The notes beneath the pieces were generated by a model. That model searched no databases and was not told the DNA's origin. It saw nothing but the letters and a program-made list of their open reading frames with translations. Below, piece after piece: positions 10,560 to 22,347 of a stretch of DNA of 64,000 nt (positions within the stretch are counted from its first letter, which is position 1; the number at the start of each line of letters is the position of its first letter). The translations under genes were made by a program, and so were the position numbers. The DNA is from Anthopleura xanthogrammica (lineage: Eukaryota; Cnidaria; Anthozoa; Actiniaria; Actiniidae): assembly GCA_964019055.1 (NCBI GenBank), contig OZ025207.1, positions 22,261,117 to 22,325,116 on the forward strand, read 5' to 3'.

Positions 10560-11270
10560 GACATTTAAAACTACATCCAACAGTAGTTTTAAATCCCATA
10601 AAAAAATAATCTTAACTTTTACTGATCAGGGATTTTGTAAGCCCCGATCTCCCCTGAAAACAATCAAAGCCACCCCCGACTATAAGTTTCTTGGTCTGCT
10701 ATCGATACATATAAACACCGTCACGTGTTCTTATCCATGCCCATGATTGGATTGGAATTCAACCCTAATGAATATTTATGAGTTTTCTAATTTTTGTTTC
10801 AAAAATTCATACTTTTTTATATAAATATGAACAAATTTTTAAACTAAAAAAAGAACGTTTGTTAGGGGGATTTTCCATCATTTAGTGTCACTTTTTTAAC
10901 CAAAATGTCAACGATTTTGCTTCAAACATTGTTTGTTCACTCCCGAATCCAGCGAAACTAAAACAAATAAACGAACAGCGACAAATAATCAAGATCTCAA
11001 ACCATGAAGTAGATTTCCAGTAATTTTACAGCAAGGATATAGAAGAACTAAAGTCTGCTGCTGTCAATAAAAACACTTTACTCGCGACAAGCAGTCGATG
11101 AACGTCTTCAAAAGCTAGTGCTCATCCCGCCGGCCATCTTGTAAGCTAAAACATCAACATTGCTAAGTTCAAACAGCATTTGTTCAGGGTCCTTATTAAA
11201 TTCTACGCAAAGGTAAAAAGAAAGGACAGAGTAGAATATGAATCGAAATCCCTCGGAATAATGCAAAGTT
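10560..11270. other. No gene seen
   Basis: Non-coding, apart from a small hairpin at the start (TTTAAAACTAC facing GTAGTTTTAAA). Confidence 0.45.
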
Positions 11271-11276
11271 CTAATT

Positions 11277-11580
11277 AACAATTAGAAGACGAACTCGAGA
11301 TTTCTATCGGCTGATAGTTGACGAGGGGCTCCGGCCCCGAGTCAACTATCAAAGCCGATAGAAATCGAGAGTGAGTCTTCTAATTGTTTTAGTAAAAATC
11401 TCAACTCAACTATACTATACTAAACTAAACTAAACTTCACAAAAGCGCGAAGGAAAAGCCGCCATTTTTTCAAAACAAGTCCGGCTTTCTCTACCCACTA
11501 TCTATCGGCTGATAGATAGTGAGTACGTTAGCCAATCAGAATGCAGGATTTGCAATAGTATAGTAGTAGAATTTTACTAA
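11277..11580 (+). mobile_element. Composite hairpin MITE, copy 1 (partner 61361-61607)
   Basis: A first hairpin (ATTTCTATCGGCTGATAGTTGA facing its complement) is followed by CTAATTGTTTTAGTAAAAAT. A second short hairpin follows (CTATCTATCGGCTGATAGATAG), then the block CCAATCAGAATGCAGGATT. The copy at 61361-61607 has the same order and the same central phrase, but different hairpin sequence. Confidence 0.6.
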
Positions 11581-13000
11581 TAAGCATTATTTGAAGGAAA
11601 AAGATTATCCTCAAGCTAAGCGTCCAGCTGCGAGCGAGTTTATCATATTTTAACATCTCTTCAAGTTCTGTCTCACTTCCAACAGTTAACAAAGCCAAAT
11701 GTATGCAGCCAATGGATTTCAATCCTGGTTTTCAGCCTGAGGGATTTATATTTGGTTTTTCCAATTAATTATTTTTTTAACCAAACTTTGCTTCTCAGTG
11801 TCACATATTGGCTTTCAACACTTCTGCCAACAGCTCTCCCGGCCGTTCCAACACAGTTGCACCAACAATTACTTCATAAAAGTTGATGAGTCTCGTCCTT
11901 AACCATAGAAGAGACTTAAGGTAAATCCGTAGTTTTGCATTGCGCACGCGCTACTGCGTACGATTTTAGCCAGCGCTAGCTCACGCACATTGGATATTAT
12001 TACGATTTCAAGATGGCGGCCGGCTGGTAAAAACGGTGTGTTAAAAATACGCAAAATACAGAAAACAAACCAAAACAACCAGCAAATTATCAAACGAAGG
12101 TTATCAGGCATTGTAATGAAAGTTTTGTATAAATTTAGAAAGAGATCACAGTCTTTTCGATATTTTTTGTGTGTAAACTCTCCCTAGTCCCCTCTCGGTC
12201 ACTACATTTCGAGGACAAAATTCGTACTTTAGCGAGCTGTAGCGCGAAAACCAGCACGGTGACCTATCTTTTTTATTTTAGTAACTCAATACGGAATAGG
12301 TTTACCATAATATATCTTAATTTAAACAAAATTCCATATCCAGTTTTCGAGATATTCTTAAAAACATACTGCGGAAAATTGTTTCTAAAAACCGCTCGAA
12401 ATAAAAGATTCCTTATCCATATAACCAAACATAATTCAAGATTTCTAGATAATGTTTACGAAATAGAGCTCTAAACGTCCTGGTTTTCCTCTGCATAAAT
12501 TTTACATTCCGTTCAGCTAAGCATTGGTCTTGTTTCTCGCTGTCATCGAGCGGTTTTTAGTCTAGGCAAAGGTCAACGTTTGTCATGTACCCTCCCCACA
12601 TAGTTAATGATTTGTCACCAACCGTTGAATCCGCGGCGAGGCTGATCCGTCCGCCGATGAAGTTGTCAAAGTAGAGCGTATATATTTGCGAATTTCGCCG
12701 GGAAGAAGTGAAGCGATATGGCCATTTTCGGATTGGATGTGTTGGATATTTATTGGGCGAAGGGTAGCTAGTGAAACAGCTGTGGAACAGTTTTCTGTGG
12801 AACAGATTTCTGGCGATTTACGGACTGTTGAACCAAAGTACCCGAGTCCGAGGATTCCTAACTTGACTTCGTCTTTAGAGAGGAGATAAAATTTCCTAAA
12901 ATCGCCTTAAAATGCAACCAAACCGTCAGGAAACCACAAAACGTACAATAAAACATTGATATACCAGTAAAGAAACAATAAAATATGAAATTTACTTTAT
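11581..13000. other. Gene-free stretch
   Basis: Several open frames of 60-100 codons exist, none with recognisable features or splice support. Confidence 0.45.
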
Positions 13001-13069
13001 CTTAAAGAAATTTTTTGATCTGCCATACATTCTCTCTATACATATTCAGAACCATAGCTTGGGCTACCT

Positions 13070-13300
13070 GTGATATAATTGCATGTTTTGAAAATGGATA
13101 TGATTTATAGGTAATAGAACTTCGTGTCGTGCAATTTTGGGTTGACATCACACTCGTGATTAACAAATTGCACAAATTGTAACGTTTAACTAATTGTTGA
13201 GCTATGGACTTTAGCAGAGCGTTTCTTGCCCAAAGCACAATAACAATAGCAAACGGAAAGTTAGACATAACATTAATTAAATTTAATTTAATAAGATTAA
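13070..13300 (+). repeat. Orphan copy of the GFP-like gene upstream region
   Basis: This segment resembles 2121-2400 in the same orientation (GTAATAGAACTTCGTGTCG, then AATTGTTGAGC, then AGCAGAG). No TATA box or GFP-like exons follow on this strand. The nearby pseudogene exons lie on the opposite strand, so this fragment and those exons were separated or inverted after duplication. Confidence 0.65.
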
Positions 13301-13440
13301 TTATTGTTTGATAATTCGCGTGTTCTAGCTTCTTCTGGAAAAGTGTTGATAGATAAATAAACATGGAAATTCAGTAACTATTAAAAATATGATACAGCAA
13401 CTCAACAACTCATTTATTCGTACAATTACAGTTACAAAAT

Positions 13441-13530
13441 ACATGGTAACAATGAAAAGAAAATTACTTGAGAAATTGTAACATGGTAACAATGGTAACA
13501 ATGAAAAGAAAATTACTTGAGAAATTGTAC
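13441..13530 (+). repeat. Two-copy tandem repeat
   Basis: AACAATGAAAAGAAAATTAC and TTGAGAAATTGTA occur twice in a row, a tandem duplication of roughly 55 bp. Confidence 0.75.
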
Positions 13531-13739
13531 GTGTCATCTAAAAATAGCCAAAGCTAATCTAGTTAGATGACAGTTTTTTTTTTTGGAGTTTGCAAAAATA
13601 TATATGCAATATTTCTGGGTCAATATGTACAATTCTAAAGATATTTACATAAACAAGAAAATTAAGAATTAATATGATTAATACAAAGAAAGACAGCATG
13701 ATGCAGTGTGAACGCGCTCGATGTCTGATTTCATTGGCT

Positions 13740-14068
13740 GTCCACCAGAGTTCATTATCAACGATATCAAAGAAAGGTATATGTACACCTTGTTGCCGGA
13801 CAGAAAGACAGATGCAAGAATGTCGAAAGAAAATGGTAGGGGAACATTTTCAGGGACTGAAATCCTCCTGTCTTCTGTGCCTCTAGAATTAGTAAAATCA
13901 TTCAAGATCTAGTTTAAAATTACAAAATTATGTTATAATGTGGTGTCGTTTAAGTATTGTAAATGTAACTTACTCGTGTGGTTTTCCTCCTCCTTCTGCA
14001 GTGCACTTGAAGGCGTGGTGGTTAACACTACCCTCAATGTACAGCTGAACGCGCATATATTCCTTGAT
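13740..14068 (-). pseudogene. Inverted GFP-like paralogue, exons 2 and 3, chromophore lost
   Basis: On the minus strand, 14068-13974 encodes IKEYMRVQLYIEGSVNHHAF..., matching exon 2 of the intact gene from its IKE onward with no length change, and it ends at a good GTAAGT donor. After a 91-bp intron with a CTAG acceptor, exon 3 begins at 13882 and reads GTEDRRISVPENVPLPFSFD, then ILASVFLSGNKVY. It then loses the family sequence through frameshift or decay before IPDFFKQ. The chromophore position reads Leu-Ser-Gly where the intact gene has Ser-Tyr-Gly, so no chromophore could form. Exons 1, 4 and 5 are missing and exon 2 has no acceptor. Confidence 0.88.
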
Positions 14069-14172
14069 GGAAAAACATCGAGTGAATGTTATTTGTGTTA
14101 AACCTTGATTTCAGTAAAGACTAGTTTCTTTTACTAGCTAAAGCAATATGCACGACAAAAGTCATGTTATCA

Positions 14173-15008
14173 TTAATATACAAGATCAAATCATGCAAAG
14201 TCTTCAATATCAAAAGTTAGAATTTCAATAAAACATTTTCATTCAAAAACAAAGTTTCATTTATACATACAAAACAAGAAAACATCAAACGCAGGGGCTT
14301 TGAAATAGTCTCCTTAAGATCTGATTGGCTGACAGCACTCGTAAGACATTCTGTACGTTTTATGGCCCTGTCACACTATTGCGTATGAGAAAAACATACG
14401 AGTTGCGTATGCAAATTCCCCAAAAAACTTTGATACGCACATAAACCCCTTTGAAAATACAGAATGTTTCGTATATTATTACCGTATTGAACCTATGAGA
14501 AGCGTGTGAGTAGCGTATCGCCAGCGTATGGACAACGAATGGCCAGTGTATGGTCAGCGTATGAGTAGCGTACGAACTGCTCATGCGCAGTGTACCACTA
14601 TCACAGGACAAAGTGCCGATAGAAGCGGCGGCCATTGCAAATTGCAGCATTATTGCACTAGCGTATGTCAGCGTTTGACCAGCGTACTCCACCTATGAGT
14701 AACGTACCTCCGACGTAACTCTCGCGTATTCAGAGTATACCGAGCGTATGCTTAGCGTATAAAACATACGTCCGCATACGCACAAATTTTTTTAGCATGC
14801 TTAAAAAAAATTCTGCTTCTCCGTATGCCAGCGTATGCCACCGTATTCGACCGTGCTAGAAACGTATACAACCTATGCCTAACGTACCCCTAGCGTATGT
14901 CATTTTCATATATTTTTCATACGCTCGCATACGCTAGTACGATACGCAATAGTGTGACAGGGCCATTAGTGAGGGCAGTTTAATATTTGGCCTTGTATAT
15001 TGATGATA
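14173..15008 (-). mobile_element. About 310-bp MITE, copy 2, carrying an inserted MITE
   Basis: Reverse-complement copy of 9958-10266. It is split at TTA by the 603-bp element at 14363-14965. The intact copy reads GTTTTAGTGAGGG (reverse complement) at the target, giving the empty site. Confidence 0.78.
14363..14965. mobile_element. PIF/Harbinger-type MITE, 603 bp, TSD TTA
   Basis: It starts TGGCCCTGTCACACTATTGC and ends with the reverse complement. TTA flanks both sides (14360-14362 and 14966-14968). The empty site in the copy at 9958-10266 has a single TTA. The interior is studded with AGCGTATG/CATACGC words in both orientations, a subterminal-repeat pattern that in such elements usually marks transposase-binding sites. 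The open frame across it (14360-14692, -) is not a gene. Confidence 0.9.
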
Positions 15009-15009
15009 A

Positions 15010-15664
15010 TGTGCTTTTAATTTGATCGTAAATTCTGATCCTGTGGGAAGTTGTCGAATGAAGTGAAGTAGAAGGTCACTTTAAACCCAATAACTTTTTT
15101 TGTGTTCCAACACAGGCAATTTTAATAATTAATTTTTAGTTAAATTTAATTAATTCAATCTTAATTAAAATATTCAAAAAGTAGATTTATTTAGCTTTTA
15201 GAAAATGTATACTTTTATCGCAAAATATTGTAAAGCCCGTGCGAAATTTGAGTTACCGCTTATATGGGTCCTAAACATATCCTGATACCGGCTGAAATTA
15301 TCAAATTGGGAATCAAAGCTTGTAGGGTCACCATCATGTTCAATGATATTAACCTGTTCAATGTCATGAATAGCAACAGGGGGGTCTGTCTACATTACTA
15401 TTCACAATCAACGCGTTAGTTTTAGTCAAAATTGATATTCAATTGATTAATATTATTAGTCCATTCTAAAATATTATTGACAAAAGGTCAAATCATCTTA
15501 TGTAAAGTAAAAACCAAATTTTGCCTCTATTTTTTGATCATCTTGGAGGGGTTCTTCAGTAATCACAGTATAACCCATATACTATAATGCTGTATGATTG
15601 TTTTTGTTATTTCTATCAATGTCTGAAACGAGATATAGCCTTTCATATTTTGTTCGTTTAAAAC
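15010..15664. other. Gene-free stretch
   Basis: AT-rich, without recognisable genes or repeats. Confidence 0.45.
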
Positions 15665-17204
15665 TTAAGAGCGGATGCCCGTAACAGTCGAGAATCTCAA
15701 GTCAGATGAATAAATTCGAATTTTTTTTTATTTCACCAAATGATCCCATTTAGTGTTCCTATCATGGGAAAAATACTAAAAAGTTGATGCGAATTTTTTT
15801 TCTGGCGATCTTTACGAAATTTTGGTTTGGCGGTAAATTAGCCGATTTTCACACCCGAACTGACTGATTTATAAGCTTACTTTGTGGTACTGCTGACGGC
15901 TAAATATAAAACCGATTAATCTAATATTTCTCTCACATATTAAGACACTCTTAAAGTTTGATATTGCATTAGAAGTTGTTTTTAAGTTGGCTATTTATTT
16001 TTTTATAGTTTTTTTTGTGAACCCCATTTTCGTGGTCTTGAAAAACATGCGAAAATTGGCTAAGTTTAACGGCCAAAAACCTTTCCTGGTACCTAAAACT
16101 TCGAGACAAAAATTACAGTCAGCCAAAGCCTGGTTATTATTTGTCATCTCACAGAAGTTTCATGCTTGGACTCGAAGTGGTTTGGTGTTGACAAACCAAA
16201 GTTTGAAGTGAAGTGTATCCGGCTAAAGGGTCACGCCAACCGAAGCGTTACGCTTAACGCGTCTATAGTACATCGAAGAAATTACATTCAAAAGGTTCCC
16301 TCGACTTGAATTTTATTGGTTCATGATCTAAAATACAAAGAATGTATTTTGAAATGCATATACGGCATTTCCGCTTTTTAAAGTGAGTCGGAAACCGGAG
16401 TAATATTAAAAGCCGATTAGACGAATTTCATGTCAAACTAGTACAGATGTAAACAAATAAGCCGACATGTACAATAGTTGAATGGTAACTATTTTTTGTG
16501 GATTTAACATTAGCACTCTTCTAAAATTGATCGTATCTGTCTTTTATAGAGGTTTTAATTCTGTATGCACTCAAATAATTAGAACTGAAGCAATTATTAG
16601 TATACCATATGATAATATTGTGTGACATCCATTGTCGTCTATATATAGTACATATGTACAGCTCTACTGATGGCATGATAAAGCTAAATAATTAGAATTA
16701 TAAGTGTTCAGTACTGTAGACAAGTGAAATCGGATTTGTACCTCCATTTCCATAAACTTTGATATGCATCCTGTACAATACAATATTTTTTTATAGTTGC
16801 TTTTGATATAGTACATATTAGAGTACACGTGGTACAATACAAAAGAACCTAAAGTGTGATGAAAACCATTCTATTAAACCTTGAGTAATTGCTCTCTTAT
16901 CAAAATTGCAATCAAAAGTGGCAAGAATTGAGACACTGTTATATATTTACCGAAACCATTATTCGCTGAAGGCGAAGTGACTATCAGTGAATAGTTAGAG
17001 CTGTGAGTTTTCTCATAACTAGGGTTTTTAAGGGCCACTTGCTTTTATGCACTGCAAAGTGCACTGATAGTAACAAAACACTGTACAGATCTAGACCCTT
17101 GGCAAAGTGTTGTGTTTTTCGCACTTGACGTCATATTTATCTTGAGTTTGAAAGAAATGGAACTGTGACGTTAAGTGCGGAAAACACTTCAGGCCTTTGT
17201 GGGT

Positions 17205-17833
17205 CTATAGAATCAGTGACAGGTTGTGGCAATTCTACTTTTTTGTAAAATCGTGAATTCAGAAACTAAAAATCCCAATAAATTCAGGTTTTAGAATTTT
17301 TTCTCTTTTTCACAACGCCAATATTCCTACCTTTTTTAAAGATTTTAAGAATAAATTCCAATGATGGGAAAAGGTACCTTTTTATTCCATAAAAAGATAG
17401 GAAACTTAATGCATAATCTCTTTAATGGATGTGATGAAATTTCCCACCTTTTTTTAAGTTTCACCTTTTGAAAGAAATCCGAAAAGCGGATAAAAAGGTA
17501 CCTTTATTGCCCTTATGCGAGGTGAAAAACCTGAGTAACAAAAGCTACCCTTTTCTATCGTACTAGCCACTTACTATATTAATATTAATTGATTAATTCA
17601 ATAAATTGACAAACTATGCCGAAAGATGTCATCATATGTTTATTACTAATCAATATTAATATTAATAGGCTAACCGTTTTATTTCCCGCCGATTCTAAAT
17701 TATCATTTCCCGCCTAAATGTCACGTGACTGTGAGAAAAAATTCTAAAATCTGAATTTATTGGGATTTTTAGTTTCTGAATTCACAATTTTACAAAAAAG
17801 TAGAATTGCCACAACCTGTCACTGATTCTATAG
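17205..17833. mobile_element. Palindromic MITE nested in the fold-back centre
   Basis: Arms of about 102 bp begin CTATAGAATCAGTGACAGG and end with the reverse complement. CTATAG is palindromic, so a TA or TATA target duplication is possible but not provable here. Confidence 0.75.
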
Positions 17834-18164
17834 GTAAATTCATTGGAGGACGAGGGAATTCCACGTTGAATTTCACGAGAGAAATCAATATCGCACGAAT
17901 CGCGGAGTCCGCGGAGCGATGATTATAAACAGGAGACAATACCCTGGACATTTTGTTGCAGTTGTTACAAATAATCCCGCTTCCGACACCTATATCTACG
18001 GTGGCTTATAAAGGACTTCTTAAAGAGTGAGATAGTTTTCTAAAAAGTGAATTTTCTGAGAGGCGAAGTTCATGGAAATCCATTGAAATGTCTTTGATTG
18101 ACGGCCCACTAAGTCCACGTCTAGAGGCGAGACGTTTTGTCTCGAACTGATCACAGTTTAAGAT

Positions 18165-18357
18165 AAAAATTATCTCACTTTTTAGAAAAAATATCTTACT
18201 CTTTAAGAAAAATTATCTCGTAGTTTTACAAAAATTATCTCACTTTTTAGAAAAATTATCTCACTTTTTAAGAAAAATTATCTCACTCTTAAAGAAAAAT
18301 TATCTCACTTTTTAGAAAATTATCTCACTCTTTAAGAAAAATTATCTCACTATTTTT
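18165..18357. repeat. Minisatellite, unit about 21-23 bp
   Basis: AAAAATTATCTCACTTTTTA recurs about eight times with small changes (CTCACTCTTTAAG, CTCACTTTTTAG). It ends where the right arm of the fold-back begins. Confidence 0.8.
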
Positions 18358-20456
18358 AAAACCTCTATAAAAGACAGATACGATCAATTTTAGAAGAGTG
18401 CTAATGTTAAATCGACAAAAAATAGTTACCATTCAACTATTGTACATGTCGGCTTATTTGTTTACATCTGTACTAGTTTGACATGAAATTCGTCTAATCG
18501 GCTTTTAATATTACTCCGGTTTCCGACTCACTTTAAAAAGCGGAAATGCCGTATATGCATTTCAAAATACATTCTTTGTATTTTAGATCATGAACCAATA
18601 AAATTCAAGTCGAGGGAACCTTTTGAATGTAATTTCTTCGATGTACTATAGACGCGTTAAGCGTAACGCTTCGGTTGGCGTGACCCTTTAGCCGGATACA
18701 CTTCACTTCAAATTTTGGTTTGTCAACACCAAACCACTTCGAGTCCAAGCATGAAACTTCTGTGAGATGACAAATAATAACCAGGCTTTGGCTGACTGTA
18801 ATTTTTGTCTCGAAGTTTTAGGTACCAGGAAAGGTTTTTGGCCGTTAAACTTAGCCAATTTTCGCATGTTTTTCAAGACCACGAAAATGGGGTTCACAAA
18901 AAAAACTATAAAAAAATAAATAGCCAACTTAAAAACAACTTCTAATGCAATATCAAACTTTAAGAGTGTCTTAATATGTGAGAGAAATATTAGATTAATC
19001 GGTTTTATATTTAGCCGTCAGCAGTACCACAAAGTAAGCTTATAAATCAGTCAGTTCGGGTGTGAAAATCGGCTAATTTACCGCCAAACCAAAATTTCGT
19101 AAAGATCGCCAGAAAAAAAATTCGCATCAACTTTTTAGTATTTTTCCCATGATAGGAACACTAAATGGGATCATTTGGTGAAATAAAAAAAAATTCGAAT
19201 TTATTCATCTGACTTGAGATTCTCGACTGTTACGGGCATCCGCTCTTAACGATTTTATTGAGGTTTTTAATGGATCGCCATACACGCAATGCATAACGAA
19301 AATGTTGCTTTGGGAGCTTGGTAACGAGTTTGCACGAAAGCGAAGTCCGTCGGGCCACTTTGTGTTTACAAAGCTAAATGTTTTACTATTTTCGTGATAT
19401 TTCTCTACCTTTTTTGCTTCGTTTTGCGTACTTTTCGATGCCTTTGAACTGCTGTGTTCCTCAGTGTACTTTCAAAGGTTATCGGAATGCAGGAGGAGAC
19501 AAAGTTTTATTCTTTAACTTCCCAAAGGACGCAAATTTACGTAAGAGTTGGATTCACGCGATCCGGAGAGACAAGGGAAAGGATTTCCAACTCACTAGTC
19601 TTACTTATAATAAAGCTTGTTCAAGGCATTTCAAAACTACATACATGAAAAAATCGCTGAATGGAATTGTCACACTAAAGCCAGGATCCATGCATACCGT
19701 CGAAGTTTGCTTGGTCTTTTCAATCTCCAAGAAAGAGAAAATCACCAACTAAACGCCAAGTACTTCCATCACGACCGAAAGCTGACCTACATGAAGTCCA
19801 ATCACACTTCCAATCATCAGAAGTTTCGACTGCCGAGCCCACAGCAGAGGAACTGCTCTTAGAATCAAAGAGAGACAATGAAAAATTAAAAGAAGAAATA
19901 TCGAACATTCAATTTCAGCTTAACGAACTTCAAATCGCCAAATACCGACTCGAAGAAACCAACAAGCAGCTCATGGCTGAGGCACTGTTTGATCGTGAAG
20001 TCGAGAAACAGAAAATGGAAAAGAAATGCCAGCTGCTTGAAAAAAAAATAAAAGATGCAGAAGGCAAGCTTTTTAAGTTGGATAATTTGAAGTCAGATGA
20101 AAACATAGCTTTTTATACAGGCTTTCCTACTTATAGCACATTCCTGGCAATTTTTAAGTTTTTGAACACTGGAGACAAAGTTGAAAATGTGAGATATTAT
20201 TCAACTAAGAAGAATGATGTCACTGCTGACTTTTATCAAAGCCAGGAAGATGAAGACGAAGAAGAGGACGAGACATCTCAAAGCACTGGGAAAAGAAAAT
20301 CTGGCAGACCAAGAAAACTGGCAGTCATTGATGAGTTTTTCACTGTGTTGTGTAGACTGAGAAGGGGATTTGCTGAACTGCATTTGGCTAATCTTTTCGG
20401 AGTGTCCCAGTCAACAATCAGTAGACGGTTTACAACATATATCAATTACATGTATT

Positions 20457-22057
20457 CATGGTGCAACCATGCGTAACAACAAGTATAAATATAGGCAGAA
20501 CACATGCATAGTTGCATAATCGGTTACGCTAACGGTCGTGGTTCAGTTCCCCATCTTGGACTCCAAAGTACAGCAGTTTTACAAAGCTCTCTTCTCTCAA
20601 GACGAACATGACCCACGCTAACTCGATGATGGTCGAACGTAGATAATTCCTTATAGTGGTGCACCGAGAGGACACGAGGTAAAATATTGTTCCTTTTCGC
20701 TCGTTTCTGGAATTTCGTTTGAATGAAGATTTAATTTCTTCGGTTGTAATGTGGCCGTGAGAAGGGCATAACGATAGAGTAAAAGAGTACTTGGTAGTGG
20801 CCAAGAGTAAATTTAAAGAATACTTGATAGTGGCCAAGAGTAAAAGAATACTTGGTAGTGGCCAAGAGTAAAAGAATACTTGGTAGTGGCCAAGAGTAAA
20901 AGAATACTTGGTAGTGGCCAAGAGTAAAAGATTTAAAAAAGTTAGCGGTGGAGGCCGCAAGGAAGGATTCGTATGTCACTCGGTTTTGGCCCGAGAAGTT
21001 CAGTCGATATTTTATTCATAGTTTGGGTTTTTGCTTTTCGAAGTTTCGCAAAGAATTATTCACCGGTCCAATTTTCGAGTCGATGCACTTGATTTGTAAA
21101 TCTGTTTTCTTGTTTAGTTTTTGTTGTGCATTATATATTCAAGTTAATCTGTTTTCTTGTTTCACTTTTCTTGTGAACATTTTTCACGTGCAGCTCCGCC
21201 CATTTGAGATCATTGTTGGGTCAAGGGTTTGAGCATGCACGCAGTATTTGGGGCGTTGTCGGTTGAAGCCAACAATAGTAAATTACGTTTTCCGGCCTTT
21301 TGTTTGTTCGGATTAAGGCCACCATTTTCATTGTTTTCATGTCCTAGTATTTGCATTGTTCTTTAGAATGGATCGCAGTCTACTCGTTAGCGAGTTTTGA
21401 GTCGTGTTGCGGTCTTCCCTCTTGCTTGCCGGACCTGGGTGCGGGCGTCTAATGCCTTTTATGCCCTTCGGGGTTGCCTGGGGCCGGCGAGTCGGTGGGT
21501 TGACTGGTGATTGTATGGTGGCATATTTGCATGTCACTCGTTCATAAACCAATTTCCATATCCGTCTGGCTAGTAGCTAGGCTATAAAAAAACTTGTCTT
21601 TCAATATCTTCGAACTCATGTGTTTCGAATTAAAGTTTTTGTGTCCTACTCTATATATCTGCAGTATGCCCTATAGCAGTTAGAAGTTCAAATGAGGGTC
21701 AATCCACCACTGTCGCCGGCCCTAACGTAGGCAGCCCGGCCTGAGTTTCGGGATGTAAACCGAGTTTCCAAGCAGTTGTGTTTTAGGCTGTGCCACGATT
21801 CGTTAACTGGCTGCAAGGTTTTAAGTTATGGGTGTAAGAGAGTCATTGGAAATGAGTTCTGGCTATTTTGGATCAAGAGGTTTGGAAGATAAGTTACGGG
21901 TGTAGGATTTGGTTATTTATCGGGGTAGTTGAACCAAGTCAGCTGGAATGTGATCTTCATTCATGTAGACATAGGGCCAGCTGTACAAGGACTCGCATTT
22001 TCCCATAACTCACTATTTACGCAGTTGTAGAGCATTGTTGCACCTTGAATAGATTAC
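20457..22057 (+). mobile_element. Insertion 1 in the transposase, 1.6 kb, TATT sites
   Basis: The element starts CATGGTGCAACCATGCG and ends GTTGCACCTTGAATAGATTAC, so a short imperfect inverted repeat (GGTGCAAC.ATGC) lies just inside each end. TATT precedes it (20453-20456) and follows it (22058-22061). It holds a 28-bp minisatellite and no convincing coding region. I do not recognise the family. Confidence 0.65.
20776..20932 (+). repeat. 28-bp minisatellite, five copies
   Basis: The unit AAGAATACTTGGTAGTGGCC plus AAGAGTAA repeats about five times. It generates the spurious minus-strand frames in this area. Confidence 0.85.
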
Positions 22058-22061
22058 TATT

Positions 22062-22347
22062 CATGGTGCAACCATGCGTAACAACAAGTATAAATATAGG
22101 CAGAACACATGCATAGTTGCATAATCGGTGAAGCGAACGGTCGCACGAGAAAGTGTTCCATATCAGGGAGGTAACGTTAGTTGACTTATTTTAGATGATT
22201 GGACATGGCCAATTTTCCCCCACCCTCCCTCCCTTATAGTTCGGTGCAAATTAGGTAGCCTTGTGCTCCCTCAACTGCGGACTCGCATTTTCCCATAACT
22301 CACTATTTACGCAGTTGTAGAGCATTGTTGCACCTTGAATAGATTAC
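22062..22347 (+). mobile_element. Insertion 2, deleted relative of insertion 1
   Basis: It shares about 70 bp at each end with insertion 1 (start CATGGTGCAACCATGCG, end GAATAGATTAC) but has only about 286 bp in total. It follows insertion 1 directly, with one TATT between them and one TATT after (22348-22351), so the two form a head-to-tail tandem sharing a target sequence. Confidence 0.7.

Larger units (their letters stand above)
15665..19249. mobile_element. Giant fold-back element with 890-bp arms, TTAA sites
   Basis: The left arm (15669-16558) and right arm (18356-19245) are reverse complements of equal length with very few differences. Both outer edges are TTAA (15665-15668 and 19246-19249), followed inward by GAGCGGATGCCCG. 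TTAA target duplications are known for piggyBac and Sola3 elements; because TTAA is itself a palindrome, it could instead belong to the repeat. Each arm contains the same 74-codon frame (15987-16211 + and 18703-18927 -), which has no family features. The 1.8-kb centre contains a second palindrome and a minisatellite. No transposase is seen. The high arm identity implies recent origin or gene conversion. Confidence 0.85.

Noticed and set aside
14360..14692. 110-codon minus-strand frame
   Set aside because: It lies wholly within a non-autonomous MITE and reflects its repeated GCGTATG words.
15987..18927. Twin 74-codon frames as a duplicated gene
   Set aside because: They are mirror images in the arms of the fold-back element and have no domain, bias or splice context.
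20529..20979. Minus-strand frames with repeated LGHYQVFF-like peptide
   Set aside because: Produced by the 28-bp minisatellite; the repeat does not extend into a protein domain.
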